Position numbers and translations under genes: made by a program | The notes under the pieces: generated by a model | What the model was told of the DNA's origin: nothing | Databases searched by the model: none | The model's input: only the letters and a program-made list of their open reading frames with translations | Shown here: piece by piece, positions 27,307 to 37,553 of the stretch | Layout of the letters: each line of letters starts with the position of its first letter | How positions within the stretch are numbered: the stretch's first letter is position 1 | Assembly (NCBI RefSeq): GCF_024746795.1 | Contig: NZ_CP080524.1 | Location: 5,496,001-5,560,000, forward strand | Length of the DNA: 64,000 nt | Origin: Mesorhizobium sp. AR10 | GTDB taxonomy: Bacteria > Pseudomonadota > Alphaproteobacteria > Rhizobiales > Rhizobiaceae | Direction: 5' to 3'

Positions 27307-29310
27307 GTGTCTACAGCAGAATACAAACGGCGAAGGCGTGTTTCAGCTGGAGACAATACGACTCGGTCTTGGCGAGTTTCTCGAGCGATAGTATTGCGGG
27401 GCTTGGCGCTGGTGCACGACGGCATAATGGGTGCTGTCGCGATGTTGCTTTCGCTCGTGTTGAGGCTTGATTTCGATATTGTTGTTCGAAGCTTGACGGA
27501 TTTCCTTGGTGCGGCGGCTCTATTCGGGCTTGTTGTCAGCGGTGTCGGTTTCTTGCTTGGACTGAACCGTGGTATTTGGCGCTATGCGTCGCTGTCGGAT
27601 CTCCTGGCGATCACCTATACAGCTAGCGCGTCCGTCGCTGGTTTCACAGTGGCCCAGTTCCTGCTGGATCGACTGGCCTCGATTCCCCGTTCTTCGATCC
27701 TTATCGCCTGGGCCTTCCTGATCGTGCTGCTAGCCGGGCCGCGTGCCGCGTATCGGCTCTATCGCAATCGACACGACATCGCTCGGGGTAGGTTGGCCGA
27801 TCGCGGCGCCGGCAAGCATGTGCTCCTGATTGGAGCCACCGACAACGCCGACGCTTTCCTGAGGGCCATTAAGGAGAGGAACAGCGCCTCATTCGAGGTC
27901 CTTGCGATTATCGACGAACGGGGTAGCAGGACCGGACGTTCTATTCGCGGGGTTCCAGTCTTGGGTCCGCTGGAAAGACTGCCGCAGATCCTCAATCGAT
28001 TCGAGGCCCAGGGGCGCCGGCCCGAAGCGGTCATCCTGACGCGTTCGCGCGAGGACTATCAGCGGCATGCCAGCATCGAGGCGTTGGTTGAGATTGCGGC
28101 GCAGCAGAAAGTCGAAATCCTAAAGCTCCCGAACCTTCTCGATATGCAAAGCATCGATGCTGAAATCGAGCCGCGTCCGATCAACCTGGAAGATCTCTTG
28201 CATCGGCCGCCCGTTAAACTTGATGCGCCCAAGATCGCCTCGATGATCGAGGGCAGGACCGTCATGATCACCGGCGCTGGCGGTTCGATTGGATCCGAGC
28301 TGGCACGACAGGTCGCGGCCCTGAACCCACGCGGCCTCGTTCTTGTGGACGCAAGCGAGCACCTTCTCTACTCTATCGAGGCTGAACTCACTGGCACCCC
28401 CCCGAGCTTCGAGCTGCATGCTGCCCTCTGCAACGTGCGCGAAAAGGACGCCGTCAACAGAATCGTCGCGGCCCGTAGACCCGACGTGCTGTTCCACGCA
28501 GCAGCACTCAAGCATGTGCCGATCGTTGAGGCTCAGCCGCTTGAAGGCCTTTTCACCAACGCGATCGGGACGCGCAATGTCGCTGAGGCCGCGCTTCGTG
28601 CCAACGTCTCCACGATGATTCTGGTGTCGACCGACAAGGCTGTGAATCCCGCTAACGTCATGGGCGCGACCAAGCGGATGGCGGAGATGTTCTGCCAGGC
28701 GATGGATCTCGACTCGGCGATCAACGGCACACGTTTCGTCACCGTTCGGTTCGGGAACGTCCTGGGCTCGGCCGGATCCGTGGTGCCGCTGTTCGAGAAG
28801 CAGATCAGGGCCGGCGGCCCAGTGACAGTTACCCATCCGGACATGGAACGCTTTTTCATGACAATTTCGGAAGCCTGCCTCCTTGTCCTGCAGGCGGCGG
28901 CGCATAGCCGCGCGCGACAGGAGGAGCGCGGCCGAATTTACGTTCTCGACATGGGCTTGCCGGTGAAAATCGTGGATCTTGCTCGAAATCTCATCCGTCT
29001 CTCGGGGCGCCGCCCGGACACCGACGTTCAGATAGTCTACACCGGGCTTCGGCCTGGGGAAAAACTCTACGAGGAACTTTTCGACAACAAGGAAACCTTG
29101 AGCGGGACCGGTGCGTCGGGGATCCTGGCCGCATCTCCACGGTCGATCGAGGGAGCGCTGATCGTGCGCATCTTCGACGAAATGAAGCGCAGGATCGACG
29201 CCCAAGATTTGCCCGGCGCCCTACGGCTTCTGAAATCGACCGTCGGGGAGTTTACTCCGGGGAGCGACATTCACCTGCTGATGAGCGGGGAGGACCCGAG
29301 CAAGCACTGA
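27307..29310 (+). CDS. WbpM/PglF/CapD-type membrane nucleotide-sugar 4,6-dehydratase
   Basis: 667 residues, GTG start. Four N-terminal transmembrane helices (about residues 30-145) are followed by a first Rossmann segment (HVLLIGATDNADAFLRAI) and the catalytic extended-SDR domain from about 315: TVMITGAGGSIGSELARQV, then STDKAVNPANVMGATKR with the Met-Lys pair used by UDP-GlcNAc 4,6-dehydratases of this type. The family makes UDP-4-keto-6-deoxy-GlcNAc, the precursor of QuiNAc, FucNAc or diNAcBac. In R. etli a homologue (WreV) feeds QuiNAc synthesis for the O-antigen primer. A similar role is likely here. No partner reductase or initiating transferase is in the window. Confidence 0.92.
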   Translation: MSTAEYKRRRRVSAGDNTTRSWRVSRAIVLRGLALVHDGIMGAVAMLLSLVLRLDFDIVVRSLTDFLGAAALFGLVVSGVGFLLGLNRGIWRYASLSDLLAITYTASASVAGFTVAQFLLDRLASIPRSSILIAWAFLIVLLAGPRAAYRLYRNRHDIARGRLADRGAGKHVLLIGATDNADAFLRAIKERNSASFEVLAIIDERGSRTGRSIRGVPVLGPLERLPQILNRFEAQGRRPEAVILTRSREDYQRHASIEALVEIAAQQKVEILKLPNLLDMQSIDAEIEPRPINLEDLLHRPPVKLDAPKIASMIEGRTVMITGAGGSIGSELARQVAALNPRGLVLVDASEHLLYSIEAELTGTPPSFELHAALCNVREKDAVNRIVAARRPDVLFHAAALKHVPIVEAQPLEGLFTNAIGTRNVAEAALRANVSTMILVSTDKAVNPANVMGATKRMAEMFCQAMDLDSAINGTRFVTVRFGNVLGSAGSVVPLFEKQIRAGGPVTVTHPDMERFFMTISEACLLVLQAAAHSRARQEERGRIYVLDMGLPVKIVDLARNLIRLSGRRPDTDVQIVYTGLRPGEKLYEELFDNKETLSGTGASGILAASPRSIEGALIVRIFDEMKRRIDAQDLPGALRLLKSTVGEFTPGSDIHLLMSGEDPSKH

Positions 29311-29398
29311 ACCTCGCTGGTTCCAGGACCACCAGGACCAGAAGCAAGAGCTAGGGGCTGTTAAGGAAAAGCTCGATGCGCTGTCCGACATCATCGTA

Positions 29399-29749
29399 TT
29401 GCGGATGCCGACGGGCAGTGGCAGGAACAAATTCAGGGCCGCAATGGCGATCGAAGCCAAGAAGCACTTCAGAAACCAGGTGCAACAGAAGCATCGGCGA
29501 ACGATGAGCGGGGCCGACGAACCGTTGATGATGGAACTCGGCCTGCCAGACGGCTCCAAGGTTCGAATGCCCGACCAGTTCTGGGAGAAGCTGATGGAAT
29601 GGTTGGATCATCAGCGCAGAATCGATGAAGGCATCTTGCAAGAGCGCGTAGCCGAAGCTGCTCAGGAATGGATGAAAGAAAACGCTCCGAGCTTCATGGC
29701 AGCTTACTTGAGGGAAATAAGCGAATCCGACGCCACGGAGCGCATTTAG
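29399..29749 (+). CDS. Hypothetical charged protein, possibly 5'-truncated
   Basis: 116 residues from a TTG (ATG at 29405 is an alternative). Highly charged and helical: KHFRNQVQQKHRR, MPDQFWEKLMEWLDHQRR, and EAAQEWMKENAPSF. The same frame is open upstream with plausible residues (WFQDHQDQKQELGAVKEKLD) but has no standard start before the stop near 29280. So the frame may be the end of a longer lost gene. No family recognised. It follows the dehydratase by about 90 bp. Confidence 0.4.
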   Translation: MRMPTGSGRNKFRAAMAIEAKKHFRNQVQQKHRRTMSGADEPLMMELGLPDGSKVRMPDQFWEKLMEWLDHQRRIDEGILQERVAEAAQEWMKENAPSFMAAYLREISESDATERI

Positions 29750-29868
29750 AAGGAAGCGCCCAACGGCCCCCAAGGCTCCCGCAAAGCGCCTAGCTCGCTA
29801 CTAACTCGTGCTCGCACGACGGGCAGAACCACGTCCGCCGCTAGATCGCCGCAGCGTTCGTTGCCGCT

Positions 29869-30189
29869 CTAATTGTGAGCTTTCAATAGGTTGTCCATCC
29901 GATGCTGGACGAGGAAGCTGAGGTTGCGAGACTTCAGTGAATCGTCGGATGACCGATGAACGTCTGACATTTCACGCCCGCGGTCGAGCGAAGCGTTGCC
30001 ATCAGCTTCCACATCGGGTCGAGCGTTGGGAACTGGGTCATATGGTCTGACGATCTTGATCTTGCACAAGCGACCCAACGCTGTCGACCGATCGGATTTT
30101 TCCAGCTCACGATAATCGCTTTTGGCCCTAAGCCGAAACCTGACTAAAAACTTGTCGGCAGTCACTTCAAAAAAGCACGCACAAGCCAT
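29869..30189 (-). CDS. Hypothetical small basic protein
   Basis: 106-residue minus-strand frame starting at the ATG at 30187-30189, with AAAAGGAC just upstream as a ribosome-binding site. It is rich in Arg, Lys and Asp and contains KIKIVRPYDPVPNARPD. There is no recognisable domain. A 6-bp inverted repeat (30211-30227) lies 21 bp upstream of the start and could be an operator. The surrounding DNA is AT-rich and accessory. Possibly real, function unknown. Confidence 0.35.
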   Translation of the reverse strand: MACACFFEVTADKFLVRFRLRAKSDYRELEKSDRSTALGRLCKIKIVRPYDPVPNARPDVEADGNASLDRGREMSDVHRSSDDSLKSRNLSFLVQHRMDNLLKAHN

Positions 30190-30210
30190 ATTGTCCTTTT
30201 AATATCAATA

Positions 30211-30227
30211 GGATAGATGTCCTATCC
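30211..30227. promoter_or_regulatory. Inverted repeat upstream of a small hypothetical gene
   Basis: GGATAG, five bases, CTATCC: a perfect 6-bp inverted repeat in AT-rich DNA, 21 bp before the start codon of the minus-strand ORF at 30189. The placement suits an operator, but no cognate regulator is visible and it could be chance. Confidence 0.3.
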
Positions 30228-30400
30228 GTAAAATGCCGTACCCCGGTTTTACATTCTTTTATTCCCACACAATTTAGTGGCTATCTCTTGGAAGAAAAGA
30301 CAACCAGGTATCGCAATTTGGCAAACCTCGATCCAATGATAAACAGCGGAAGACGGCGCCTCGGAAACATCGTTCATTCTGCTCATCACCCGGGAATACC

Positions 30401-31342
30401 ATGGCCAAATTGCTTGTGACCGGCGGCGCCGGCTTTCTTGGATCGCATCTGTGCGACAGGCTTGTCGGACTTGGACACCATGTCGTCTGCGTCGACAATT
30501 TCCTGACTGGGTCGCAGGACAATGTCGGCCACCTGTCACCAAATCCATTGTTTGAAATGATGCGTCACGACGTGACGCTGCCGTTCGAAATCGAAGTCGA
30601 CGGGATCTACAATCTGGCTTGCCCGGCAGCGCCGGTTCACTACCAGCGTGATCCGATCCAGACGACAAGGACCAATGTTCTGGGTGCGATCAACATGCTT
30701 GATCTGGCCGCGCGCGTGGGGGCAAGAATTCTGCAGGCTTCGACCTCGGAAGTGTATGGCGACCCCGACATCCACCCGCAGCCGGAAGACTATTGGGGGC
30801 GGGTAAATCCGGTCGGCATCCGCAGCTGCTACGACGAAGGCAAGCGGTGCGCCGAAACGCTGTTTTTCGACTATTGGCGCCAGGTCCAGCTCGAGATCAA
30901 GGTGGCGCGCATCTTCAACACCTATGGTCCGCGGATGCACCCCAATGACGGACGTGTCGTCAGCAATTTCATCGTGCAGGCGATCAGGGGCGAGCCACTG
31001 ACGATCTATGGCACGGGCCGTCAAACACGAAGCTTCTGTTACGTCGACGACCTCATCGACGGTTTGCTTTCGATGATGGCGACGGCCGCGGATTTCACCG
31101 GTCCCGTCAATCTCGGCAATCCGGTCGAATCGACGATGATCGAACTTGCCGAGCTTGTGCTTGCCATTGTCGGCAGCCGTTCCAGGCTGGAGTTCCGGCC
31201 ACTGCCGCAGGACGACCCCAGGCAGAGATGCCCCGACATTTCGTTGGCAAGAAAGTCGCTGCGATGGGAGCCTAAAGTTGGCCTGGAAGACGGGCTGAGG
31301 CAAACCGTTGCCTATTTCCGCCATCGCCTCGCAGCGGCATGA
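30401..31342 (+). CDS. UDP-glucuronate decarboxylase-like (UDP-xylose synthase family)
   Basis: 313-residue extended SDR. The NAD motif [16 protein letters not shown] is at the N-terminus. The family-typical [16 protein letters not shown], the substrate loop [14 protein letters not shown], and the catalytic SCYDEGKR (Tyr/Lys) follow. The C-terminal part includes [12 protein letters not shown]. These match UXS proteins that convert UDP-glucuronate to UDP-xylose. Xylose or a derivative may decorate the surface glycan. It is monocistronic and ends at a palindromic repeat (31353-31397). Confidence 0.9.
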   Translation: MAKLLVTGGAGFLGSHLCDRLVGLGHHVVCVDNFLTGSQDNVGHLSPNPLFEMMRHDVTLPFEIEVDGIYNLACPAAPVHYQRDPIQTTRTNVLGAINMLDLAARVGARILQASTSEVYGDPDIHPQPEDYWGRVNPVGIRSCYDEGKRCAETLFFDYWRQVQLEIKVARIFNTYGPRMHPNDGRVVSNFIVQAIRGEPLTIYGTGRQTRSFCYVDDLIDGLLSMMATAADFTGPVNLGNPVESTMIELAELVLAIVGSRSRLEFRPLPQDDPRQRCPDISLARKSLRWEPKVGLEDGLRQTVAYFRHRLAAA

Positions 31343-31352
31343 TCATCAAAAA

Positions 31353-31397
31353 GAGCCATAGCCCCATCCCGATTCCATCGGAATGGAACTGGCTCTA
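31353..31397. repeat. Palindromic intergenic repeat, family B, copy 1
   Basis: GAGCC...CCCATCCCGATTCCATCGG...GGCTC with nested inverted arms. It matches the copy at 33928-33964 apart from a small insertion and a few changes. It lies between the convergent uxs-like and bioY genes, where a hairpin could help end both transcripts. REP-like elements of this kind are frequent between rhizobial genes. Confidence 0.75.
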
Positions 31398-31425
31398 GGC
31401 CCGCCGGCTCTTTGTTTTGAGTGGT

Positions 31426-32031
31426 TCAGGCCCGTTTCGGCAGCAGCGACCAGACGGCCGGCACCAGGCTTGCGGCGAGCGCAACTTTGATCAGGTCGCC
31501 GACGATGAAGGGCAGGACGCCGAACTGCCATGACTTTTCCGGGCCGATCAAAAGCGCCAGCCAGGCAAAGCCCATGGCCATCATGACGATTTCGGCAACC
31601 AGCATTGCACCGAAGAGCTTGATCGGGTGGCGATCCCAGGCACGATCGGCGGCCCAGCCGACGATCGCCGCCATGACCACGAAGCCGGCAAGATAACCGC
31701 CGGTCGAGCCGAGCATGTAAGCGATGCCGATGCCCTTTTCCGGCGTGCTCTGGAACACGGGCAAGCCCATGGCGCCCTCGGCCATGTAGAGAAGCAGGGT
31801 GGCGACGCCGAGGCGCAGGCCGAACGCGGTGGCAATCAGCAAGACGGCGAGCGTCTGCATCGAGATGTCGACCGGCCCAAGCACGACTTTCGTCTTGGCC
31901 GACAAGGTCAACAGTAGCGTGCCTGCGATGGCCAGCAAAAGCTGCGTCGCCAGGCGGGCCACGCCCTCCTGGGGCAAAGCCAGAGAAACAAGCGGACGCA
32001 TCGTCGTTGCAATTGCCATGGTCTTCCCCAT
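31426..32031 (-). CDS. bioY: Biotin transporter BioY
   Basis: S-component of an ECF-type biotin transporter, 201 residues, about six transmembrane helices. Family marks are MQTLAVLLIATAFGLRLG, EGAMGLPVF, and YMLGSTGGYLAGF. No bioM/bioN ATPase and T-component genes are adjacent. Many alphaproteobacteria use BioY alone or pair it with distant genes. The first codons give two close starts: MGKTMAIATT, with an internal ATG four codons on. I saw no BioR-type box upstream. Confidence 0.93.
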   Translation of the reverse strand: MGKTMAIATTMRPLVSLALPQEGVARLATQLLLAIAGTLLLTLSAKTKVVLGPVDISMQTLAVLLIATAFGLRLGVATLLLYMAEGAMGLPVFQSTPEKGIGIAYMLGSTGGYLAGFVVMAAIVGWAADRAWDRHPIKLFGAMLVAEIVMMAMGFAWLALLIGPEKSWQFGVLPFIVGDLIKVALAASLVPAVWSLLPKRA

Positions 32032-32136
32032 TCCGGATTGCCGCTGAGTGCGGCCTCGCGTTTTCCTATATTGGCTTCCGTGTTATGCGGCAATCGGTTT
32101 TGCCGTCTCACGCAACAGAGCTCAGCGACATTCGCC

Positions 32137-33045
32137 ATGGCCCTCAAATTCGATACAAGCTTCAATCCGTCCTACGGCCAGGGCGTAGCCGTCTCGCCTG
32201 ACGTTCAACGCGTCACCGCCAAAAATCCCAGCCCGTTCACCTTTCACGGCACCAACAGCTACATCATCGGACGAGAGACATTGGCGGTCATCGACCCGGG
32301 TCCGGATGACGACGCGCATCTTCAGGCACTGCTCGACGTCATCGCAAACAGGCCGGTCAGCCACATTTTCGTCAGCCACACGCACCGCGACCATTCTCCG
32401 CTGGCAGCCCGGCTGAAACAGCACACCGGCGCAATTGTGCTCGCTGAGGGTCCGCATCGCCCAGCGAGGCCCTTGCGCATCGGCGAGCTCAATCCGCTAG
32501 ACGCCAGCGCCGACACCGCCTTTGTTCCGGATGTCGCGCTGGCCGACGACACCGTGATCAATGGCGACGGTTGGGCACTCAGAACGGTGCTGACGCCGGG
32601 CCACACCGCCAATCACGCGGCTTTTGCGCTGGAGGGAACCGGCATTCTGTTTCCGGCCGACCATGTGATGGCGTGGGCGACCTCCATCGTCGCGCCGCCG
32701 GACGGCGCCATGGCCGACTACATGGCCTCGCTGGATCGGCTGATTGAGCGCGGCGACCGCATGCTTTTGCCCGGTCATGGTGGACCGGTGAGCGCGCCGC
32801 GCGGCTTCATGCGCGGCTTGAAGACCCATCGCAAGATGCGCGAACGAGCCATCCTGGAGCGGATCAGAGGCGGCGACCGGACGATCAAGAACATGGTCGC
32901 GGCGATCTACAGGGATACCGACCCGCGCCTGCATGGGGCGGCCGGCCTGTCCGTGCTTGCCCATCTGGAAGATCTGGTGGCGCGCGGTCTGGTCGGCACC
33001 GATGGCGACCCAGCCATCGACGGCATTTTTGTGCTCGTGGCGTAG
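32137..33045 (+). CDS. MBL-fold metallohydrolase with C-terminal winged helix
   Basis: 302 residues. The metal site SHTHRDHSPLA (HxHxDH), the later histidine in LTPGHTANH, and the aspartate in FPADHVM are intact, and LLPGHGGPV follows. The last 70 or so residues (KTHRKMRERAILERI...) form the winged-helix tail of LACTB2/flavin-type MBL proteins. The open frame begins at 32038, but the family N-terminus starts at MALKFDTSFNPSYGQG, so the ATG at 32137 was used. Its substrate cannot be told. Relatives cleave RNA or thioesters. Confidence 0.9.
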   Translation: MALKFDTSFNPSYGQGVAVSPDVQRVTAKNPSPFTFHGTNSYIIGRETLAVIDPGPDDDAHLQALLDVIANRPVSHIFVSHTHRDHSPLAARLKQHTGAIVLAEGPHRPARPLRIGELNPLDASADTAFVPDVALADDTVINGDGWALRTVLTPGHTANHAAFALEGTGILFPADHVMAWATSIVAPPDGAMADYMASLDRLIERGDRMLLPGHGGPVSAPRGFMRGLKTHRKMRERAILERIRGGDRTIKNMVAAIYRDTDPRLHGAAGLSVLAHLEDLVARGLVGTDGDPAIDGIFVLVA

Positions 33046-33048
33046 AAA

Positions 33049-33831
33049 TTATTCGGCCGGCGCCGCGCCCACCTGGCCGGCGACTTCCTGGTCGAGCTCG
33101 GCAAGGAAATCGACGATGCGGGCCGCGTTGTCGCCGAGATCGTAGCGGCCGTAGCGCGAGGCCGAGCGCATATCGACGATGACCGCATCGCCATCGTCGC
33201 TCACCCGGACAGCGACATCGGCAGGCAGGCCCAGACCGAAGCTCTTGGCGAGGGCGTCGATCGTCACCTCGCTTTGCCCTTCCGTTTCGGGGTACGGCCC
33301 TGCAACTTGCCAGTCCCGCCGATCGAGCACGGTTTCGACAGCATCGACGACGGTCTCGAAAGGCAGATTATAGCTGCGCCCGGTGACAAGCGGATAGGTC
33401 TCGGTTTGCAGGCGCTGCTCGCCCGGGGTGGGAGGCGAAAGCACGTTCATATCCCTGGTCCGGTCGGACGTGTCGAGCGCCGGCGGATTGTCGAAATCCG
33501 TCGAGATGTCCCGGAGCGGCGGATAGGTCGCCGCCCGGTAGGCAGCAATGCCGTAGGGAGCCAGCACCAGAAGCGCCAGCAGGGCGCCGACGGTCAGGTC
33601 ACGACCGCCGCGGTCGCCGAAATTCCACAGCCTGGAAAAGGCAAGTCCGGCGAAGAGCAACGCAAAGGCAGCGAGCAGCGCGACAATCGCCAGCACCCAC
33701 AGGAAAGCCGGCGTTTCGACCAGGTCGTAGCGATGGCCGACAAGGACGGTCAGCAGCAGGACCGCCGAAAAAGCGCCGGCCCGCCGCGACCAGCCGGCCG
33801 CCCTCGACGTCTGTCGCTCGGGAATTTCCAT
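33049..33831 (-). CDS. DUF1499 membrane protein
   Basis: 260 residues. Three hydrophobic helices lie in the N-terminal 110 (FSAVLLLTVLVGHRYDL, FLWVLAIVALLAAFALLF, VGALLALLVLAPYGIAAY), then a soluble DUF1499 domain with DISTDFDNPPAL and DMRSASRYGRYDLGDNAARI. The function of the family is unknown. The start is ambiguous: ATG at 33831 chosen, with a GTG at 33864 possible. It converges with the MBL hydrolase (3 bp apart). A cluster of palindromic repeats lies just upstream. Confidence 0.88.
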   Translation of the reverse strand: MEIPERQTSRAAGWSRRAGAFSAVLLLTVLVGHRYDLVETPAFLWVLAIVALLAAFALLFAGLAFSRLWNFGDRGGRDLTVGALLALLVLAPYGIAAYRAATYPPLRDISTDFDNPPALDTSDRTRDMNVLSPPTPGEQRLQTETYPLVTGRSYNLPFETVVDAVETVLDRRDWQVAGPYPETEGQSEVTIDALAKSFGLGLPADVAVRVSDDGDAVIVDMRSASRYGRYDLGDNAARIVDFLAELDQEVAGQVGAAPAE

Positions 33832-33867
33832 TATTTTAAGCACCACCCAAACCCGAACGGACACTTA

Positions 33868-33913
33868 GCATGATCCCGAAAAGTGGGAACCGGTTTTCGG
33901 AGAAGATCATGCT
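33868..33913. repeat. Palindromic intergenic repeat, family A, copy 1
   Basis: GCATGATC, then CCGAAAAGTGGGAACCGG, TTTTCGG, ending GATCATGC: an imperfect hairpin. A near-identical copy in reverse orientation is at 50521-50567. I know this sequence as one of the commonest short repeats in Mesorhizobium and related genomes. Its role is unsettled. Confidence 0.85.
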
Positions 33914-33927
33914 CAAACACGGAGATG

Positions 33928-33964
33928 GAGCCCCATCCCGATTCCGTCGGGATGGAACGGGCTC
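33928..33964. repeat. Palindromic intergenic repeat, family B, copy 2
   Basis: GAGCCCCATCCCGATTCC followed by GTCGGGATGGAACGGGCTC: arms GAGCCC/GGGCTC and CATCCCGA/TCGGGATG. It is a second copy of the element at 31353, here only 14 bp from a family A repeat. Together they form a composite intergenic element upstream of DUF1499 and downstream of the acyl-CoA ligase. Confidence 0.8.
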
Positions 33965-34010
33965 TAGAGGGTTTTGGGGCCGGCTTGAAGTCGAAAAGTC
34001 GCACCATTCA

Positions 34011-35639
<1,629 letters not shown>

Positions 35640-35830
35640 CACGTTCCTCCCCTGTGCTGTTGTCATGCTTTTCGTTCCATTGTGGGACGAACCGACGGAT
35701 TGTCCAGCCGTCAGCCAGTTGAAGCGGTGCATTGATCGAAATGACCGGGAAAACCGCCACAATCCGGCCATCGTCGGCGTTAAGCTTCATTAACGGGCAG
35801 GGTGCGATTGGCGAAATGAAAGAGGTTCGC

Positions 35831-36187
35831 ATGGACGCGCAGCTGGACGACAAGGCTCTCGAAGATACGCTTGCCGAAAGTCTGGCCGATTTGGTGCCGG
35901 ATGCACAAACCGTTTCCGAAGATGAATTCGTCGAGGTCGTCGGCGGCGCCCTTGAGGCTGTCGGCGGTATGCTGCTGTTCAAGATGTGCGTCCAGAACGA
36001 AGGCGAAGGCCAGCACGTCGCCGCGGCATGCGTCGGCGACGGCGGCAATCGCCAGTTCCTGCTTCTCACCTTGCCGACCGGCGGCGGCGCGCTGAAGGTC
36101 GAGACCGCATCGAGAAGCAGCAATCCGGTCGCCGGTATCGCTGCTGCCTATGCCGGCCTCATGGACGTGTTTCAGGCTGCTGCCTGA
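35831..36187 (+). CDS. Conserved-looking hypothetical protein
   Basis: 118 residues. It is acidic at the N-terminus (DDKALEDTLAESLADLVPD), then has a compact alpha/beta-looking part with VGGMLLFKMCVQNEGEGQH and QFLLLTLPTGGGALKVE. The ATG at 35831 has AAAGAGG six bases upstream, which decides it over the earlier in-frame starts. No family recognised. It is divergent from the acyl-CoA ligase and precedes the DUF427 gene by about 100 bp. Confidence 0.7.
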   Translation: MDAQLDDKALEDTLAESLADLVPDAQTVSEDEFVEVVGGALEAVGGMLLFKMCVQNEGEGQHVAAACVGDGGNRQFLLLTLPTGGGALKVETASRSSNPVAGIAAAYAGLMDVFQAAA

Positions 36188-36289
36188 CGGCTGCTCACAT
36201 ACAAAACCGGTTGAGGGGAGACCAAGCTGGAACTTGGCCCCTCAGCCTTGCACAACGCCCTTGCCCAGGCCGGGCAAGGAGAACCCGTC

Positions 36290-36679
36290 ATGGACCAAAT
36301 CGCAAACCCGGCGCCCGGCTTTCAACGCAATCCCGGCAAGGTTATCGCCATCGAGCCCTATCGCGGCACTGTCGTCGTGCGCGCCGGCGAAACAGTCATA
36401 GCCTCGTCAACGAGGGCAAAACTGCTGTCCGAAGCGCCCTACCCCCAGGTTCTCTACATTCCGTTCGCAGACATCGATTTCGGCCAGCTCGGCAAAACCG
36501 AACTGTCGACGCATTGCCCCTACAAGGGCGATGCGAGCTACTGGAGCGTGCTGCCGGCGGCAGAGGCGGGCAAGGATGCGATGTGGGCGTATGAGCGGCC
36601 CTTTGACGAAATGACGGAAATCCGCGATCACGGCGCCTTCTACCGCAACAAGGTGACGACCGAAGCCACACCGGACTGA
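36290..36679 (+). CDS. DUF427 family protein
   Basis: 129 residues, small beta-barrel DUF427 family. Motifs: GKVIAIEPYRGTVVVRAGE, YPQVLYIPFADIDF, and CPYKGDASYWSV. The ATG at 36290 follows AAGGAGAACC, a strong ribosome-binding site. The family's biochemical function is not established. It ends 2 bp before the convergent deacetylase stop. Confidence 0.88.
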   Translation: MDQIANPAPGFQRNPGKVIAIEPYRGTVVVRAGETVIASSTRAKLLSEAPYPQVLYIPFADIDFGQLGKTELSTHCPYKGDASYWSVLPAAEAGKDAMWAYERPFDEMTEIRDHGAFYRNKVTTEATPD

Positions 36680-36681
36680 GC

Positions 36682-37419
36682 TCAGTCTGTGGTGCCGTCA
36701 TTGCCGATCCCATCGGCGTCGTCGAGCCTCACAAAGGTGAGGCCCTTGGTCTTGAGCGCGAGCAGGCCTTGCACGACGCCCTTGCCGGCCGCGTGGGTCG
36801 GCTGGTTGATGTGGGCGATGATGACGTCGCCATCCTTGGCGGCGGCGATGCGACGCGCCGTTTCCTTGGCGCCGAGCAACGAACCGCCATCGCCGTTTAC
36901 CGAGAAGCCGGCAATCTTGAAGCCGAGCTTGCGTATCATGGCGATCGCCGACGGGCTGTATTCGGCGGTGGCGCCGCGAAACCATCTTGGCGCCGGCTCG
37001 CCGGTCCCCGTGAGAGCTGCCGCACCCGATTCGACTTCCGCCAGCACGGCACTGGGACTGCCGGCGCTGCGGATGCCGTAGATTTTCTGCGGTGTGTCGA
37101 CGGCCGGGACATGATGGCCGCCATGGTTTTCCAGTTCGAACAGATCGGGATGCGCCCGCATGATCTCGACGGCGGCGGCGTTGCGCTTCAGCCAGATGCC
37201 GGTGACGAAAATCGTGGCGGGGATTTTGTTTTCCACGAGCGCCGAAAGGATCCTCGTGTCGGTCTGACCGCCGCAGGCATCGAGCGTGAGGGCAACACGG
37301 CCACTGCCTGCCTCCGGCTTGATGTGCAGCGTCGGCTCGACAAGCGGCGTGGCATGAGTTGAAGACACAGCCCATATCGACATGACGATGGCGCAAAGGT
37401 GCTTTTGGAACAGGCGCAT
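36682..37419 (-). CDS. Exported polysaccharide deacetylase family protein
   Basis: 245 residues. A signal peptide (MRLFQKHLCAIVMSIWAVSS, cut after about THA) is followed by a NodB-like fold: VALTLDACGGQTD holds the metal aspartate in the variant TLDACGG form. ELENHGGHHVPA holds the histidines, and WFRGATAEYSP the catalytic arginine region. It is likely periplasmic, deacetylating a glycan or peptidoglycan. The start at 37419 has GGAG eight bases upstream. The longer frame to 37539 is unsupported. Confidence 0.87.
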   Translation of the reverse strand: MRLFQKHLCAIVMSIWAVSSTHATPLVEPTLHIKPEAGSGRVALTLDACGGQTDTRILSALVENKIPATIFVTGIWLKRNAAAVEIMRAHPDLFELENHGGHHVPAVDTPQKIYGIRSAGSPSAVLAEVESGAAALTGTGEPAPRWFRGATAEYSPSAIAMIRKLGFKIAGFSVNGDGGSLLGAKETARRIAAAKDGDVIIAHINQPTHAAGKGVVQGLLALKTKGLTFVRLDDADGIGNDGTTD

Positions 37420-37553
37420 GTTTGGTCTCCAGACCGGCAGGTCATTGCTGGTCACCCCGAGACCCGCAACAAGGCGGAAATCGGGATGGCGCGCACGCAA
37501 AAAGCGGCCGCCGCGACAATCTGCCTCCCGCGCCCACATCGGCGGGCGTCACG

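Noticed and set aside
31353..31397. CRISPR or riboswitch-like element near bioY
   Set aside because: It is a two-copy palindrome with no spacer array, and lies at the 3' end of bioY rather than upstream.
32032..32136. BioR operator upstream of bioY
   Set aside because: No sequence close to the TTATCTATAA-type palindrome was found in the interval.
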